The notes beneath the pieces were generated by a model. It was not told the origin of the DNA. It was given only the letters and a program-made list of their open reading frames with translations, and did no database searches. A DNA stretch of 64,000 bases from Martinezella lusitana (GTDB lineage: Bacteria; Pseudomonadota; Alphaproteobacteria; Rhizobiales; Rhizobiaceae), in the NCBI RefSeq assembly GCF_016901135.1, contig NZ_JAFEVL010000010.1, positions 491,992 to 555,991 of the forward strand, in the 5' to 3' direction. Of the stretch, positions 8,760-17,923 are shown piece by piece (position 1 is the first letter of the stretch; the number at the start of each line of letters is the position of its first letter). Made by a program: the position numbers and the translations under genes.

Positions 8760-11045
8760 ATGGATATGAACGAAATCAAAGAGATTTTCTTCCAGGAGTG
8801 CGAAGAGCAACTCGCCGAACTGGAATCCGGTCTCCTGAAAATGAATGATGGCGACCGCGACCCGGAAACCGTCAATGCCGTATTCCGAGCCGTTCATTCC
8901 ATCAAGGGTGGGGCAGGGGCCTTCGGTCTGGACGACCTGGTCGCATTCGCCCACGTCTTCGAGACCACGCTCGATTGCGTTCGATCCAACAAGCTGGAGC
9001 CGACTCAGGATGTCCTGAAGGTCATGCTCAAGGCCGCCGACGTTCTGGCCGACCTGACCAATGCCGCCCGCGACGGCGGCAGTGTCGATCAGGCCCGCAG
9101 CCGGGGCCTGGTCAAGGAGCTGGAGGCGCTGGCGCACGGTGCCCTGCCGGCACCATCCGCCGCTGTTGTCGCCGAGGCGGCTCCGAAGGCCGCCACACCC
9201 GCGCCCGCGCCGACGGATGACAGCGGCTTCCAGCCGATCCCCTTCAGCTTCGATGATGATTTCGGTGCCGATGAGGCCACTGACGCCGTACCGGAATACG
9301 AAGTGAGCTTCAGCCCGCGCTCCGATCTCTACGCCAAGGGCAATGATGCCACGCTGCTGCTGCGCGATCTCGCGCGCTTGGGCGAGATGAGCATCTATTG
9401 CGACGTGGATGAGTTGCCGGGTCTTCCCGAACTCGATCCGGAAGCGGCCTATTTCAAGTGGACGATCTCGATCAAGACGGACAAGGGCGAGGATGCAATT
9501 CGCACCGTCTTCGAATTTGCCGAATGGGATTGCGACCTTGATGTCCGGCAGGTCGCAGATGCCGCCGGGCCTTCCGGCAACGAAGAATTGCCGATGGTGC
9601 CCGTGCCCTTCGATCTTTCCGTCCTCGATGAGGAGGGCACAGGGCCGGAAGCCGAGCCGATCGAGGAAGCACCGCTGCCGAAGAGTGACGTGGCCGCGGC
9701 CGTTGCGGCGGCTGAAACCGCCAGCAATGTCACACAGCTCGCCGCCGTCGCCGCTCGCGTCGAAAAGAAGGAAGCAGCCCTGGCGGCCGCCGCCGCTGCC
9801 AATGCCGCCGCCGCGCAGAATAGCGCTGCCGCCGCTGCGGGACAGACCATTCGCGTCGACCTCGACCGCGTCGATCGGCTGATCAATCTGGTGGGTGAGC
9901 TCGTCATCAACCAGGCCATGCTGTCCCAGAGCGTCATCGAAAACGACAACAACGGCGCATCCTCGATCAACATGGGTCTCGAAGAGCTGCAGCAGCTCAC
10001 CCGCGAGATCCAGGACAGCGTCATGGCGATCCGCGCCCAGCCGGTGAAGCCGGTGTTCCAGCGCATGTCGCGTATCGTGCGCGAAATCGCCGACATGACG
10101 GGCAAGTCGATCCGCCTGATCACCGAGGGCGAGAACACCGAGGTCGACAAGACAGTTATCGACAAGCTCGCCGAACCGCTGACCCATATGATCCGCAATG
10201 CCGTCGACCACGGCATCGAAACCCCGGAAAAGCGCGGGACGCTCGGCAAGAACCCGGAAGGTACCGTTCGCCTGACGGCAAAGCACCGTTCGGGCCGCAT
10301 CCTGATCGAGCTTGCCGATGACGGCGCCGGCATCAACCGCGAAAAGGTGCGCCAGAAGGCGATCGACAATGATCTGATCGCGGCCGACGCCAATCTTTCC
10401 GACGAGGAGATCGATAACCTGATCTTCCTGCCGGGCTTTTCGACCGCCGACAAGATTTCCGACATCTCGGGACGTGGTGTCGGCATGGACGTGGTCAAGC
10501 GCTCGATCCAGGCGCTCGGCGGCCGCATCAACATCACCTCCAAGCCGGGGCATGGCTCGGTCTTCACCATGAGCCTGCCGCTGACGCTTGCCGTCCTCGA
10601 CGGCATGGTGGTGACGGTTGCCGGCCAGACCCTGGTCGTGCCGCTCACCGCGATCGTCGAGACGCTGCAGCCGGAGGCCGCCGCCATCCATTCCTTCGGC
10701 GCGAACCATCGCCTGATCTCCATCCGCAACAGCTTCTGCCCGCTGGTCGATGTCGGACGCATCCTGAATTTCCGCGCCACCCAGGCCAATCCGGTCGAGG
10801 GCGTGGCATTGCTGGTCGAATCGGAAGGTGGCGGTCAGCGTGCGCTCATGGTCGATGCCATCCAGGGTCAGCGTCAGGTCGTCATCAAGAGCCTCGAGGC
10901 GAACTACACGCATGTGCCCGGCATTGCGGCCGCGACCATCCTCGGCGATGGCCGCGTTGCCCTGATCCTCGATGTTGATGCGGTGGTCGGCGCCTCGCGC
11001 GGTCAGTCTCTGAAGGCCGAAATGTCCTACGCGGCGGTAGGGTGA
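8760..11045 (+). CDS. cheA: Chemotaxis histidine kinase CheA
   Basis: This is a 761-residue CheA with all five domains. P1 (about 1-105) carries the phosphorylated His46 in AVHSIKGGAGAFGL. An acidic and proline-rich linker leads to P2 (about 185-285), which docks the CheYs. The P3 dimerisation helices begin near residue 363 (IRVDLDRVDRLINLVGELVI). The P4 kinase shows the N box (NAVDHGIE, Asn480), G1 (DDGAGIN, about 520) and G2 (GRGVGMD, about 571). P5, the CheW-like domain, covers about 620-755. A striking alanine-rich linker (about 305-360, many AAAA runs) separates P2 from P3. CheA phosphorylates CheY1, CheY2 and CheB under control of receptors such as IcpA. Confidence 0.97.
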   Translation: MDMNEIKEIFFQECEEQLAELESGLLKMNDGDRDPETVNAVFRAVHSIKGGAGAFGLDDLVAFAHVFETTLDCVRSNKLEPTQDVLKVMLKAADVLADLTNAARDGGSVDQARSRGLVKELEALAHGALPAPSAAVVAEAAPKAATPAPAPTDDSGFQPIPFSFDDDFGADEATDAVPEYEVSFSPRSDLYAKGNDATLLLRDLARLGEMSIYCDVDELPGLPELDPEAAYFKWTISIKTDKGEDAIRTVFEFAEWDCDLDVRQVADAAGPSGNEELPMVPVPFDLSVLDEEGTGPEAEPIEEAPLPKSDVAAAVAAAETASNVTQLAAVAARVEKKEAALAAAAAANAAAAQNSAAAAAGQTIRVDLDRVDRLINLVGELVINQAMLSQSVIENDNNGASSINMGLEELQQLTREIQDSVMAIRAQPVKPVFQRMSRIVREIADMTGKSIRLITEGENTEVDKTVIDKLAEPLTHMIRNAVDHGIETPEKRGTLGKNPEGTVRLTAKHRSGRILIELADDGAGINREKVRQKAIDNDLIAADANLSDEEIDNLIFLPGFSTADKISDISGRGVGMDVVKRSIQALGGRINITSKPGHGSVFTMSLPLTLAVLDGMVVTVAGQTLVVPLTAIVETLQPEAAAIHSFGANHRLISIRNSFCPLVDVGRILNFRATQANPVEGVALLVESEGGGQRALMVDAIQGQRQVVIKSLEANYTHVPGIAAATILGDGRVALILDVDAVVGASRGQSLKAEMSYAAVG

Positions 11046-11048
11046 CCC

Positions 11049-11516
11049 ATGTCCCTTGCCGCCAAGAACCTGACGCAGGAGGCCAACGAGCTGATCGCCT
11101 TCCGGATAGGCGATCAGGAGTTTTGCGTCGACATCATGTCGGTTCGCGAAATTCGCGGCTGGACACCCGCAACCGCTATGCCGCATGCGCCGGCCTATAT
11201 GCTTGGTGTCATCAACCTGCGCGGCGCGGTGCTGCCGATCGTCGATCTCTCGGCCCGGCTCGGTATGAAGCGTGCGGAACTGACTGCGCGGCATGTCATC
11301 ATCGTGGCGCAGGTCAAGCGCAAGGTCGTCGGCCTTGTGGTCGACGCCGTGTCCGACATACTCACGATCACGACCAACAATATTCAGCCGACACCGGAAG
11401 TCTCTTCCGACCATGAACGGCAGTTCGCGCGCGGCATCGTCGCAATCGAGCGCCGCATGATCTGCCTGATCGAACTGGAAGCCCTGTTCCCTGAAAACGA
11501 AAGCGAAGCTGCATGA
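11049..11516 (+). CDS. cheW: Chemotaxis coupling protein CheW
   Basis: This 155-residue protein couples receptors to CheA. It is a single CheW domain: ELIAFRIGDQEFCVDIMSVREI at the N-terminus, then MLGVINLRGAVLPIVDLSARLG, the conserved receptor and CheA contact strand-turn, then VVGLVVDAVSDIL. It lies three bases after the cheA stop and overlaps cheR by four bases. A cheW inside the operon, between cheA and cheR, is the standard rhizobial order. Confidence 0.96.
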   Translation: MSLAAKNLTQEANELIAFRIGDQEFCVDIMSVREIRGWTPATAMPHAPAYMLGVINLRGAVLPIVDLSARLGMKRAELTARHVIIVAQVKRKVVGLVVDAVSDILTITTNNIQPTPEVSSDHERQFARGIVAIERRMICLIELEALFPENESEAA

Positions 11517-12421
11517 GCGTGATGGGAGCAATAGATCTCAAGGCATCGCCAGACGAGGTCCTGGCCAGCGGCGAATATCCGCTGACCCGGCGCGATCTCG
11601 CCGAGATCGCCGCCATGATCTATGCGGATGCGGGCATTTCCCTCAACGAAAGCAAGGCGTCGCTGGTCTATTCACGGCTGTCGAAGCATATTCGCGCGCT
11701 GGGCCTGCCGGGCTTTCGCGACTATTGCCTGCTGGTCTCCTCTCCGGCGGGAAGCGCTGCACGGCGCGAGATGCTGTCGCATCTGACGACCAATTTCACC
11801 CGTTTCTTCCGGGAAAATCATCATTTCGATCATCTTCGCGATGAGGTTCTGCCTGGTCTCCTCGCGCGCGCCAAGGCCGGAGGCCGTGTGCGGATCTGGT
11901 CGGCTGCCTGTTCCGACGGGCAGGAGCCCTATTCGATAGCGCTGACGGTTCTGGCGCTCATGCCGAATGCCGCGGACTTCGACTTCAAGATTCTGGCGAC
12001 GGATATCGACCCCAAGATCCTGAGTCTCGCCCGCGCGGGCGCCTATGACGAAGCAGCCCTCGAGACGATCTCGCCTGCCATGCGCAAGCAATGGTTCCAC
12101 GAGGTCGATGTTCAGGGGCGACGCAAGTTCCAGATCGACGATCGCGTCAAGCGGCTGATCACCTACAACGAGCTGAACCTGATGGCGCAGTGGCCCCTCA
12201 AGGGCACCTTCGACGTCATCTTCTGCCGCAACGTCGTCATCTATTTCGACGAACCGACGCAGGTGAAGATCTGGTCGCGCTTTGCCGGACAGCTGCAGGA
12301 GGGTGGCCACCTCTATATCGGCCATTCCGAGCGGGTTTCCGGCGAGGCGAAACACCTCTTCGACAATGTCGGCATTACGACCTACCGCTATCTCGGTAAA
12401 AACGCGGGGAGAAAACCATGA
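11513..12421 (+). CDS. cheR: Chemoreceptor glutamate methyltransferase CheR
   Basis: CheR transfers methyl groups from S-adenosylmethionine to receptor glutamates during adaptation. The 302 residues contain an N-terminal helical domain and a SAM-binding Rossmann fold. Diagnostic motifs include [31 protein letters not shown] (the SAM site), [11 protein letters not shown] and the late motif [14 protein letters not shown]. Length and order match the family. The start overlaps cheW and the end overlaps the cheB start, both by ATGA. The first ~35 residues are longer than the minimal domain, and an internal start cannot be excluded. Confidence 0.96.
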   Translation: MSVMGAIDLKASPDEVLASGEYPLTRRDLAEIAAMIYADAGISLNESKASLVYSRLSKHIRALGLPGFRDYCLLVSSPAGSAARREMLSHLTTNFTRFFRENHHFDHLRDEVLPGLLARAKAGGRVRIWSAACSDGQEPYSIALTVLALMPNAADFDFKILATDIDPKILSLARAGAYDEAALETISPAMRKQWFHEVDVQGRRKFQIDDRVKRLITYNELNLMAQWPLKGTFDVIFCRNVVIYFDEPTQVKIWSRFAGQLQEGGHLYIGHSERVSGEAKHLFDNVGITTYRYLGKNAGRKP

Positions 12422-13461
12422 GCGCCGCTGCCCGTGTTCTTGTGGTCGACGATTCCCCGACCATGCGTGGCCTGATCACCGCGGTACTGCGCTCCGACCC
12501 GGAGGTCGACGTCGTCGGCCAGGCCGGCGACGCGCTCGAAGCGCGCGCCGCGATCAAGGCGCTCAATCCCGACGTCGTCACGCTCGATATCGAGATGCCG
12601 AACATGAACGGCCTCGATTTCCTGGAAAAGATCATGACGCTGCGGCCTATGCCGGTCATCATGGTATCCACAATGACACATCGCGGGGCGGATGCGACGC
12701 TCGCCGCGCTGGAAATCGGTGCGTTCGATTGTGTCGGAAAGCCCTCCCCGGGCGAGCCGCACCCCTTCGGCGACCTGGCGGAGAAGGTCAAGGCGGCCGC
12801 CCGCTCGCAGCGGCAGTATGTCAAGCCCACCGCCAGTCGTACGCCGCCGCCGGCTGTTGCCGATTTCCGCGTCGGCCGCAAGATCGTCGCGGTCGGCTCG
12901 TCCACCGGCGGCGTCGAGGCATTGATCAATGTGCTGCAGAAATTTCCGGCCAACTGCCCGCCGACCGTTATCACCCAGCACATGCCTCCGAGCTTCACGC
13001 GCAGCTTTGCCGAGCGGCTGAACCGTCTCTGTGCGCCTGTCGTGGAAGAGGCGACCGACGGGGCACGGCTTGAAATCGGCAAGATCTATCTGGCGCCTGG
13101 CGGCGACAGGCACCTGCGGGTCGCCAACGCTTCGGCACCCCATTGCCGTCTGGCTGAAGGCGGGCCGGTGAATGGCCATCGCCCTTCCGTCGACGTGCTC
13201 TTTGATTCGGTCGCCGAACTGGCGGGCCGCAATGCCGTCGGCGTGATCCTGACCGGCATGGGGCGCGACGGCGCCGCCGGTCTTCTCAAGATGCGTCATG
13301 CTGGCGCGCGCACCATCGGCCAGAATGAAAAGACCTGCGTGGTCTACGGAATGCCGAGGGTCGCATTCGAACTCGGTGCAGTCGAACAGCAGTTTCCGCT
13401 GAACGCCATTGGCGAGGAAATTTTGAAGGTAACAGCCGCCCGAAAGGAAGGGAGCGAATAA
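12418..13461 (+). CDS. cheB: Chemotaxis methylesterase/response regulator CheB
   Basis: CheB removes methyl groups from receptors and deamidates glutamines when phosphorylated by CheA. The 347 residues comprise a receiver domain (acidic pair 11-12, phospho-Asp57 in [13 protein letters not shown]), a linker (about 125-150) and the esterase domain. The catalytic triad is visible: Ser162 in GSSTGG, His188 in TQHMPPSFT and Asp284 in [10 protein letters not shown]. The gene overlaps cheR at the start and shares its last base with the start of cheY2. Together with CheR and CheD it forms the adaptation module. Confidence 0.97.
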   Translation: MSAAARVLVVDDSPTMRGLITAVLRSDPEVDVVGQAGDALEARAAIKALNPDVVTLDIEMPNMNGLDFLEKIMTLRPMPVIMVSTMTHRGADATLAALEIGAFDCVGKPSPGEPHPFGDLAEKVKAAARSQRQYVKPTASRTPPPAVADFRVGRKIVAVGSSTGGVEALINVLQKFPANCPPTVITQHMPPSFTRSFAERLNRLCAPVVEEATDGARLEIGKIYLAPGGDRHLRVANASAPHCRLAEGGPVNGHRPSVDVLFDSVAELAGRNAVGVILTGMGRDGAAGLLKMRHAGARTIGQNEKTCVVYGMPRVAFELGAVEQQFPLNAIGEEILKVTAARKEGSE

Positions 13462-13850
13462 TGTCTCTAGCGGAAAAAATCAAAGTTCTGATCGTCGACG
13501 ATCAGGTCACCAGCCGTCTCTTGTTGAGCGACGCGCTGACACAACTGGGTTTCAAGCAGATTACTGCTGCCGGTGACGGCGAGCAGGGCATGAAGATCAT
13601 GGAGCAGCAGCCGCACCATCTGGTGATCTCTGATTTCAACATGCCGAAGATGGATGGGCTCGGCCTGCTGCAGGCCGTACGCACCAATCCTACGACGAAG
13701 AAGGCGGCCTTTATCATCCTAACGGCTCAAGGCGACCGTGCGCTGGTTCAGAAAGCAGCCCAGCTTGGCGCCAACAACGTTCTGGCCAAGCCTTTCACCA
13801 TGGAGAAGATGAAAGCGGCCATCGAGGCCGTGTTCGGAGCGCTGAAATGA
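13461..13850 (+). CDS. cheY2: Chemotaxis response regulator CheY2 (motor regulator)
   Basis: This is a 129-residue receiver domain with Asp13/Asp14, phospho-Asp58 ([14 protein letters not shown]), Thr/Ala in IILTAQGD and the conserved lysine in [11 protein letters not shown]. In Sinorhizobium the second CheY is the main regulator of motor speed, binding FliM when phosphorylated, while CheY1 drains phosphate from it. Placement between cheB and cheD fits. The start ATG overlaps the cheB stop by one base and the stop overlaps cheD by four. Confidence 0.95.
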   Translation: MSLAEKIKVLIVDDQVTSRLLLSDALTQLGFKQITAAGDGEQGMKIMEQQPHHLVISDFNMPKMDGLGLLQAVRTNPTTKKAAFIILTAQGDRALVQKAAQLGANNVLAKPFTMEKMKAAIEAVFGALK

Positions 13851-14401
13851 TCGTCGAGGGTGCGGTCCGTCGCATGCACATCATCCAGGGCGAGTACAAG
13901 GTCGTCAGCGATCCGGACGTGGTGCTGGCGACCATCCTCGGCTCCTGCGTGGCGGCCTGCCTGCGCGATCCGATCGCTGGCGTCGGTGGCATGAACCATT
14001 TCCTCCTCCCGGGGATGGCAACTTCGCCGATGAGCGGTGGCGATGCGACGCGTTACGGCGTGCACCTGATGGAACTTCTGATCAACGGCCTCCTGAAAAA
14101 GGGCGCGCGACGCGATCGTCTGGAGGCCAAGGTCTTCGGCGGCGCAAAGACGATCGCGACCTTTTCCAACGTCGGCGAGCAGAATGCGGCTTTCGCCATG
14201 CAGTTTCTGAAAGACGAAGGTATCCCGGTTGTCGGCTCCAGCACGGGCGGCGAGCATGGGCGCAAGATCGAATATTGGCCGATCTCCGGACGTGCCAGGC
14301 AATACCCGCTAACCGGCGCAGAGACGCAGAAGACCGTGGCGCTCGAGCAGCGTCCGGTTGTTGCACCCAAGCCAGTCGACAACACGATCGAGTTTTTCTG
14401 A
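13847..14401 (+). CDS. cheD: Chemoreceptor glutamine deamidase CheD
   Basis: CheD deamidates receptor glutamines and in many bacteria also tunes receptor activity. The 184 residues carry the family core: [12 protein letters not shown] with catalytic Cys34, [10 protein letters not shown] with His51, [14 protein letters not shown], then VFGGAK and the late [13 protein letters not shown]. It is at the usual position after cheY2, overlapping it by ATGA. The C-terminal tail (about 155-184) is longer than the minimal deamidase and poorly structured in appearance. Confidence 0.95.
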   Translation: MIVEGAVRRMHIIQGEYKVVSDPDVVLATILGSCVAACLRDPIAGVGGMNHFLLPGMATSPMSGGDATRYGVHLMELLINGLLKKGARRDRLEAKVFGGAKTIATFSNVGEQNAAFAMQFLKDEGIPVVGSSTGGEHGRKIEYWPISGRARQYPLTGAETQKTVALEQRPVVAPKPVDNTIEFF

Positions 14402-14417
14402 TCAGCGAGGCTACTGT

Positions 14418-14807
14418 ATGACCCCCTTCCAGCGTGCCGAAACGTCCACCCTCGAGGAAACGCTTCCGGCCATCCTCCTGCGCATTGTTTCCGAATTGCA
14501 TGACGTCGCCTATCTGATCGAACGCATCGAACCGCAACTGCTCGATATCAGTGGCATCAACGTGCTCGAATCGCCCGACACGATGAAGGTCATCCAGGGT
14601 ATCGATCTCGCTGTCCAGAAGACGCGCGGCATCGCTGAATTCATCGACACGATTGCCGGCGCGATGCCGGAGGGCTGGACGGTCGATCTTGCGACGGCCT
14701 TGAGCCTGGTCAAGCTGACGGAAATGCAAAAGGCGCTTGGCGGCGGCAGTTTCCATGCGCATTCCCAGCCCATGGCGAAGGCTGCCGGCGATTTCGATTT
14801 CTTCTGA
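14418..14807 (+). CDS. cheT: Chemotaxis protein CheT (CheZ-like)
   Basis: This is a 129-residue helical protein at the end of the che operon, matching the last gene of the S. meliloti operon, named CheT and proposed as a remote CheZ relative involved in signal termination and adaptation. A DxxxQ motif (Asp63-Gln67, DLAVQ) sits in the helical stretch after VIQGI; this is the pattern of the CheZ phosphatase active site. A helical hairpin is plausible between about residues 12-40 and 56-78. The C-terminal end AAGDFDFF resembles a short CheY- or partner-binding tail. I chose the ATG at 14418, preceded by GCGAGG; an upstream in-frame ATG inside cheD is less likely. Confidence 0.82.
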   Translation: MTPFQRAETSTLEETLPAILLRIVSELHDVAYLIERIEPQLLDISGINVLESPDTMKVIQGIDLAVQKTRGIAEFIDTIAGAMPEGWTVDLATALSLVKLTEMQKALGGGSFHAHSQPMAKAAGDFDFF

Positions 14808-14897
14808 TCGAAGCCGGTGACAATGAATGCTGTTTTTCTTATATAATTTTCTCTAATTTACTCCGGGTTTTTTCCGGTTTTTCGGCCCGACGAAACG

Positions 14898-14912
14898 TTC
14901 GCACAAGTTTCG
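14898..14912 (+). promoter_or_regulatory. TCGCACAAG element upstream of fliF
   Basis: TTCGCACAAGTTTCG lies 62 bases before fliF. The core TCGCACAAG (or CGCGCACAAG) also occurs upstream of flgF, flaD, the fliH-like/motB operon and flhA, and is a candidate flagellar promoter or Rem-binding element. The role is inferred from its repetition only. Confidence 0.45.
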
Positions 14913-14974
14913 ATTTCTATTTTCGCTGCACGGCACAAAGCCATCAGGTCTTTGACGAATCGTGCGAGAACAGA

Positions 14975-16654
14975 ATGAATCTGTTAAATCAATTAGTTCC
15001 CTTGCTCCGGAATCTCCAGAATCTCGGGAGAACGCGCCTGCTGATCATGGGCGGCGTGGGCGCAGTTTCGATTGTGCTGGTCCTTCTTGCGGCGCTTTAC
15101 GTCAATAAGCCCGCCCAGGAGACGCTCTATGTCGGCCTGGATGCCACCGATCTCAATCAGATCAGCATCGCGCTTGCCGAAGCCAAGATCAACTTTCAGG
15201 TCGGTACGGATGGCACCAGCCTGACGGTGCCGACCGGCATGACCGGCAAAGCCCGCGCTCTTCTCGCCGAGCGCGGTCTGCCGAATAGCGGCAATGCCGG
15301 CTACGAGCTGTTCGACAATGTCGGTTCGCTCGGCCTGACCTCATTCATGCAGGAAGTCACCCGCGTTCGTGCGCTCGAAGGGGAAATCAGCCGCACGATC
15401 ACCTCCATCGCCGGTATCAGCGCGGCGCGCGTGCACATTGTCATGCAGGATGTCGGCAACTTCCGCAAAGCGGATCAGAAGCCGACAGCCTCGGTCATGA
15501 TCCGCGCCAGTGCGGAAGCGGCGCGCAAGTCCGCGCCGGCTATCCGGCATCTCGTCGCCTCCGCCGTCCCGGGTCTTGAGGTCGACGACGTCACGATCCT
15601 CGATTCGACCGGCCAATTGCTTGCCTCCGGCGACGATCCCAGCAACGGCGCGCTCAGCCGCAATCTCGGCATCGTGCAGAATGTACAGGGCGAAGTTGAG
15701 TCGAATATCGACAAGGCGCTCGCACCCTTCCTCGGCATGGACAATTTCCGCTCCAGCGTGACGGCGCAGCTCAATACCGACAGCCAGCAGGTGCAGGAAA
15801 CAACCTTCGATCCGGATTCGAAGGTCGAGCGCTCCGTCCGCACGGTGAAGGAAGCGCAGAAGTCGCAGCAGAACCAGCCCGACACCGCGGCAACCGTCGA
15901 GCAGAATATTCCGCAGGCGGCCCCGCAATCCGGCGGTAACACGCCGACCTCGAACGACCAGTCCGACAAGCGCGAAGAGCAGACCAACTACGAAATCAAC
16001 AGCAAGACGACGGCGACGACACGCAACAGCTACAAGATCGAGAAGCTGTCCGTTGCCGTGGTCGTCAACAGGGGCCGCGTCGCGCAGATGGTCGGCCAGG
16101 GCGCGGATCAGGCGAAGATCGACGCCTATATCGCCGAGATGCAGAAGATCGTGGCGACTGCAGCCGGCGTCGACTCGAGCCGTGGCGACATCGTCACCGT
16201 CAATGCGATGGACTTCCTCGACAACCAGCTGCTCGACGACAATTCCTCCAGCTTCAGCGTCATGGACATGCTGGGCCGCAACATGGCCGGCATCATCAAC
16301 TCGCTCGCCTTCGTCGCGGTCGCCTTCCTGATCGTCTGGATGGGCTTCCGCCCACTGATCCGCTCGCTCGGCGGTGGCGCGGGCAGCGGCACGGCTCTGC
16401 CGGAAGCAGCGGGGCTGGAGCTGCCAGACTTCGCTCCTGCGGTCGGCGGACCCGGCGCAGCCCTGATGGACGGCTTCGGCTCGGATTTCGGCTTCGACAG
16501 TACCGACGATCTGCTGACGATGGGCGACGATGGCGGCACCTTCAACCGCCGCGTCAAGGAAGGGCCGGAACGCCGCCTTTCGCGAATGGTGGAGATTAGC
16601 GAGGAACGAGCCGCGAAGATCCTCAGAAAATGGGCCGTCGACAAGGCAGCCTGA
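14975..16654 (+). CDS. fliF: Flagellar MS-ring protein FliF
   Basis: This 559-residue FliF builds the membrane-supramembrane ring on which the flagellum assembles. An N-terminal membrane helix (about 22-43) precedes the ring-building motif domains, with LYVGLDATDLNQI, the conserved secretin-like LTVPTGMTGKARALLAERGLP, and VTRVRALEGEISRTI. A long disordered periplasmic insertion rich in Gln, Asn and Thr (about 295-345) is followed by the second membrane helix (about 440-462). The cytoplasmic tail binds FliG (about 520-559). It is transcribed alone, between a promoter-like element and a strong hairpin. Confidence 0.97.
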   Translation: MNLLNQLVPLLRNLQNLGRTRLLIMGGVGAVSIVLVLLAALYVNKPAQETLYVGLDATDLNQISIALAEAKINFQVGTDGTSLTVPTGMTGKARALLAERGLPNSGNAGYELFDNVGSLGLTSFMQEVTRVRALEGEISRTITSIAGISAARVHIVMQDVGNFRKADQKPTASVMIRASAEAARKSAPAIRHLVASAVPGLEVDDVTILDSTGQLLASGDDPSNGALSRNLGIVQNVQGEVESNIDKALAPFLGMDNFRSSVTAQLNTDSQQVQETTFDPDSKVERSVRTVKEAQKSQQNQPDTAATVEQNIPQAAPQSGGNTPTSNDQSDKREEQTNYEINSKTTATTRNSYKIEKLSVAVVVNRGRVAQMVGQGADQAKIDAYIAEMQKIVATAAGVDSSRGDIVTVNAMDFLDNQLLDDNSSSFSVMDMLGRNMAGIINSLAFVAVAFLIVWMGFRPLIRSLGGGAGSGTALPEAAGLELPDFAPAVGGPGAALMDGFGSDFGFDSTDDLLTMGDDGGTFNRRVKEGPERRLSRMVEISEERAAKILRKWAVDKAA

Positions 16655-16656
16655 TG

Positions 16657-16684
16657 AAAGGACCGGGAGAGATCCCGGTCCTTT
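16657..16684 (+). terminator. Intrinsic terminator-like hairpin after fliF
   Basis: AAAGGACCGGGA and TCCCGGTCCTTT form a perfect 12-bp stem around a GAGA tetraloop, beginning three bases after the fliF stop. The following tract (CCCATTTG) is only weakly T-rich, so termination may be partial. Confidence 0.75.
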
Positions 16685-17174
16685 CCCATTTGAGGTGCTT
16701 GAAATGCCGCAGTTTCCCCGATGCCTTCGCCGGGGTCTCTCTGACGCAACTGGGTAATTTGACGTGTGCGTAAGATGGAATTTCGCCGGAAAGCCCGTTG
16801 CTGGGTAGAAAGAATCGACTTACAACTGGGGTGCCTTTCCGCCATAGTTGTTCAAACAGCGCGAATCGGCCCTCGATTTCCGTGTTTCGCAGGTTCGAAG
16901 AGTTTGCAGAGTCCGGAACGCGGAAAAATCAATTCACGGTTCGGTGGTTGTGTATGCGGCGATTGATGCCAATGCGATTGCCGACATGGAATTCAGTGGT
17001 GAGTGCGCTCATCTGCCCCGCCCGCGCCGGGATGTGTTTGTGTCGCGGTAGAGAATGAATCGGCGCGGATGCCTTGCCGAGAATCGAAGCGGCTTTCTTG
17101 GCGATGCGCTGTTTGCTGACGGAACAATGCTCTCGTTGACAGCCGATCGTCTAGCAGCGGCAGGAAATGCAAGA
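16685..17174. promoter_or_regulatory. visNR upstream region without a recognised gene
   Basis: This is about 490 bases between the fliF terminator and visN. Reading frames exist but none has family resemblance together with a good start. I saw no strong dyad and none of the TCGCACAAG, GCATGANGC or TTAA-N7-TTAA elements. That would fit visNR standing above the flagellar cascade. The visNR promoter should lie here. Confidence 0.4.
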
Positions 17175-17912
17175 ATGGATATGCAGATATCGCAGGTGAG
17201 CAAGGGCGACAGGGACGCGCGATCAGCGGCATCCTTTGGCGCCATGTCGCGTGAGCAGCTCATTCTGCAGCTCAGCGCCATTGCCGGCCCATCCTATCTG
17301 CAGGCCGGCCTGCGCGCGCTGGCGAGCTATGCCGGCGCCTCTCACTATCTTCTGGCTCGGTGCGATCTCATACAGGAGAACGGCCTCGATTTCGTCGTCG
17401 CTTGCGATTGGCCTTTCGATCTTGTCAGGCGCCTTGCACCGGAGTTGACGAGCGGCTATGGCCGCACCGGCGAGTTGGAAAAATGCATGGCGCTGTTCCA
17501 GGCGAATGCGGCTGTGCTGCCCGACGATGTCGAGCTGCCGGAAGGCGTCGGTCGCCAATATTACGCGATGACCTTCAACGTCGGCCGCACGCGCTTCTCC
17601 TTGCTGTTGTTGGCCCGCGACTCCATGCCGCTCTTGCTCGAACGGCTGCGCGATGTCGGTCTGTTGTCGGGTTATCTTGCCAGCTTCACGCGTTGCATCG
17701 AAGTCAAGTCGGATCGCGATTTCGATCTGACTGAACGTGAGCTGGAATGTCTGTTCTGGATCGCCGAGGGCAAGACGAGCGACGAGATTGCCATGATCCT
17801 CGGAATATCGCGCAATACCATCAACAATTACATCACCAGTGTCATGCGCAAGACCGCGACCAAGACCAGATCGGAGGCAATTGCCTTCGCCGTCCGAAAC
17901 AATCTCGTTTGA
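17175..17912 (+). CDS. visN: LuxR-type motility master regulator VisN
   Basis: VisN and VisR act together, probably as a heterodimer, at the top of the rhizobial flagellar cascade and activate rem. The 245 residues contain an N-terminal autoinducer-binding-like domain (about 30-165) and a C-terminal LuxR helix-turn-helix (about 178-240). The latter shows LTERELECLFWIAEGKTSDEIA and the recognition helix SRNTINNYITSVMRKT. The signal, if any, is unknown. I chose the ATG at 17175 (MDMQISQ) because AGGAAA lies eight bases upstream; an in-frame ATG at 17055 would add 40 residues. visR follows 11 bases later. Confidence 0.92.
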   Translation: MDMQISQVSKGDRDARSAASFGAMSREQLILQLSAIAGPSYLQAGLRALASYAGASHYLLARCDLIQENGLDFVVACDWPFDLVRRLAPELTSGYGRTGELEKCMALFQANAAVLPDDVELPEGVGRQYYAMTFNVGRTRFSLLLLARDSMPLLLERLRDVGLLSGYLASFTRCIEVKSDRDFDLTERELECLFWIAEGKTSDEIAMILGISRNTINNYITSVMRKTATKTRSEAIAFAVRNNLV

Positions 17913-17923
17913 AGGCTCAGTGA

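Noticed and set aside
8688..11531. 947-codon open frame on the minus strand
   Set aside because: It is the antisense shadow of cheA-cheW; its translation is rich in His, Arg, Asp and Gln without domains, while the plus strand has full CheA motifs.
14860..14885. CCGGGTTTTTTCCGGTTTTT after cheT considered as the che operon terminator
   Set aside because: The stem is only CCGG/CCGG; T-rich tracts are present, but the hairpin is too weak to call.
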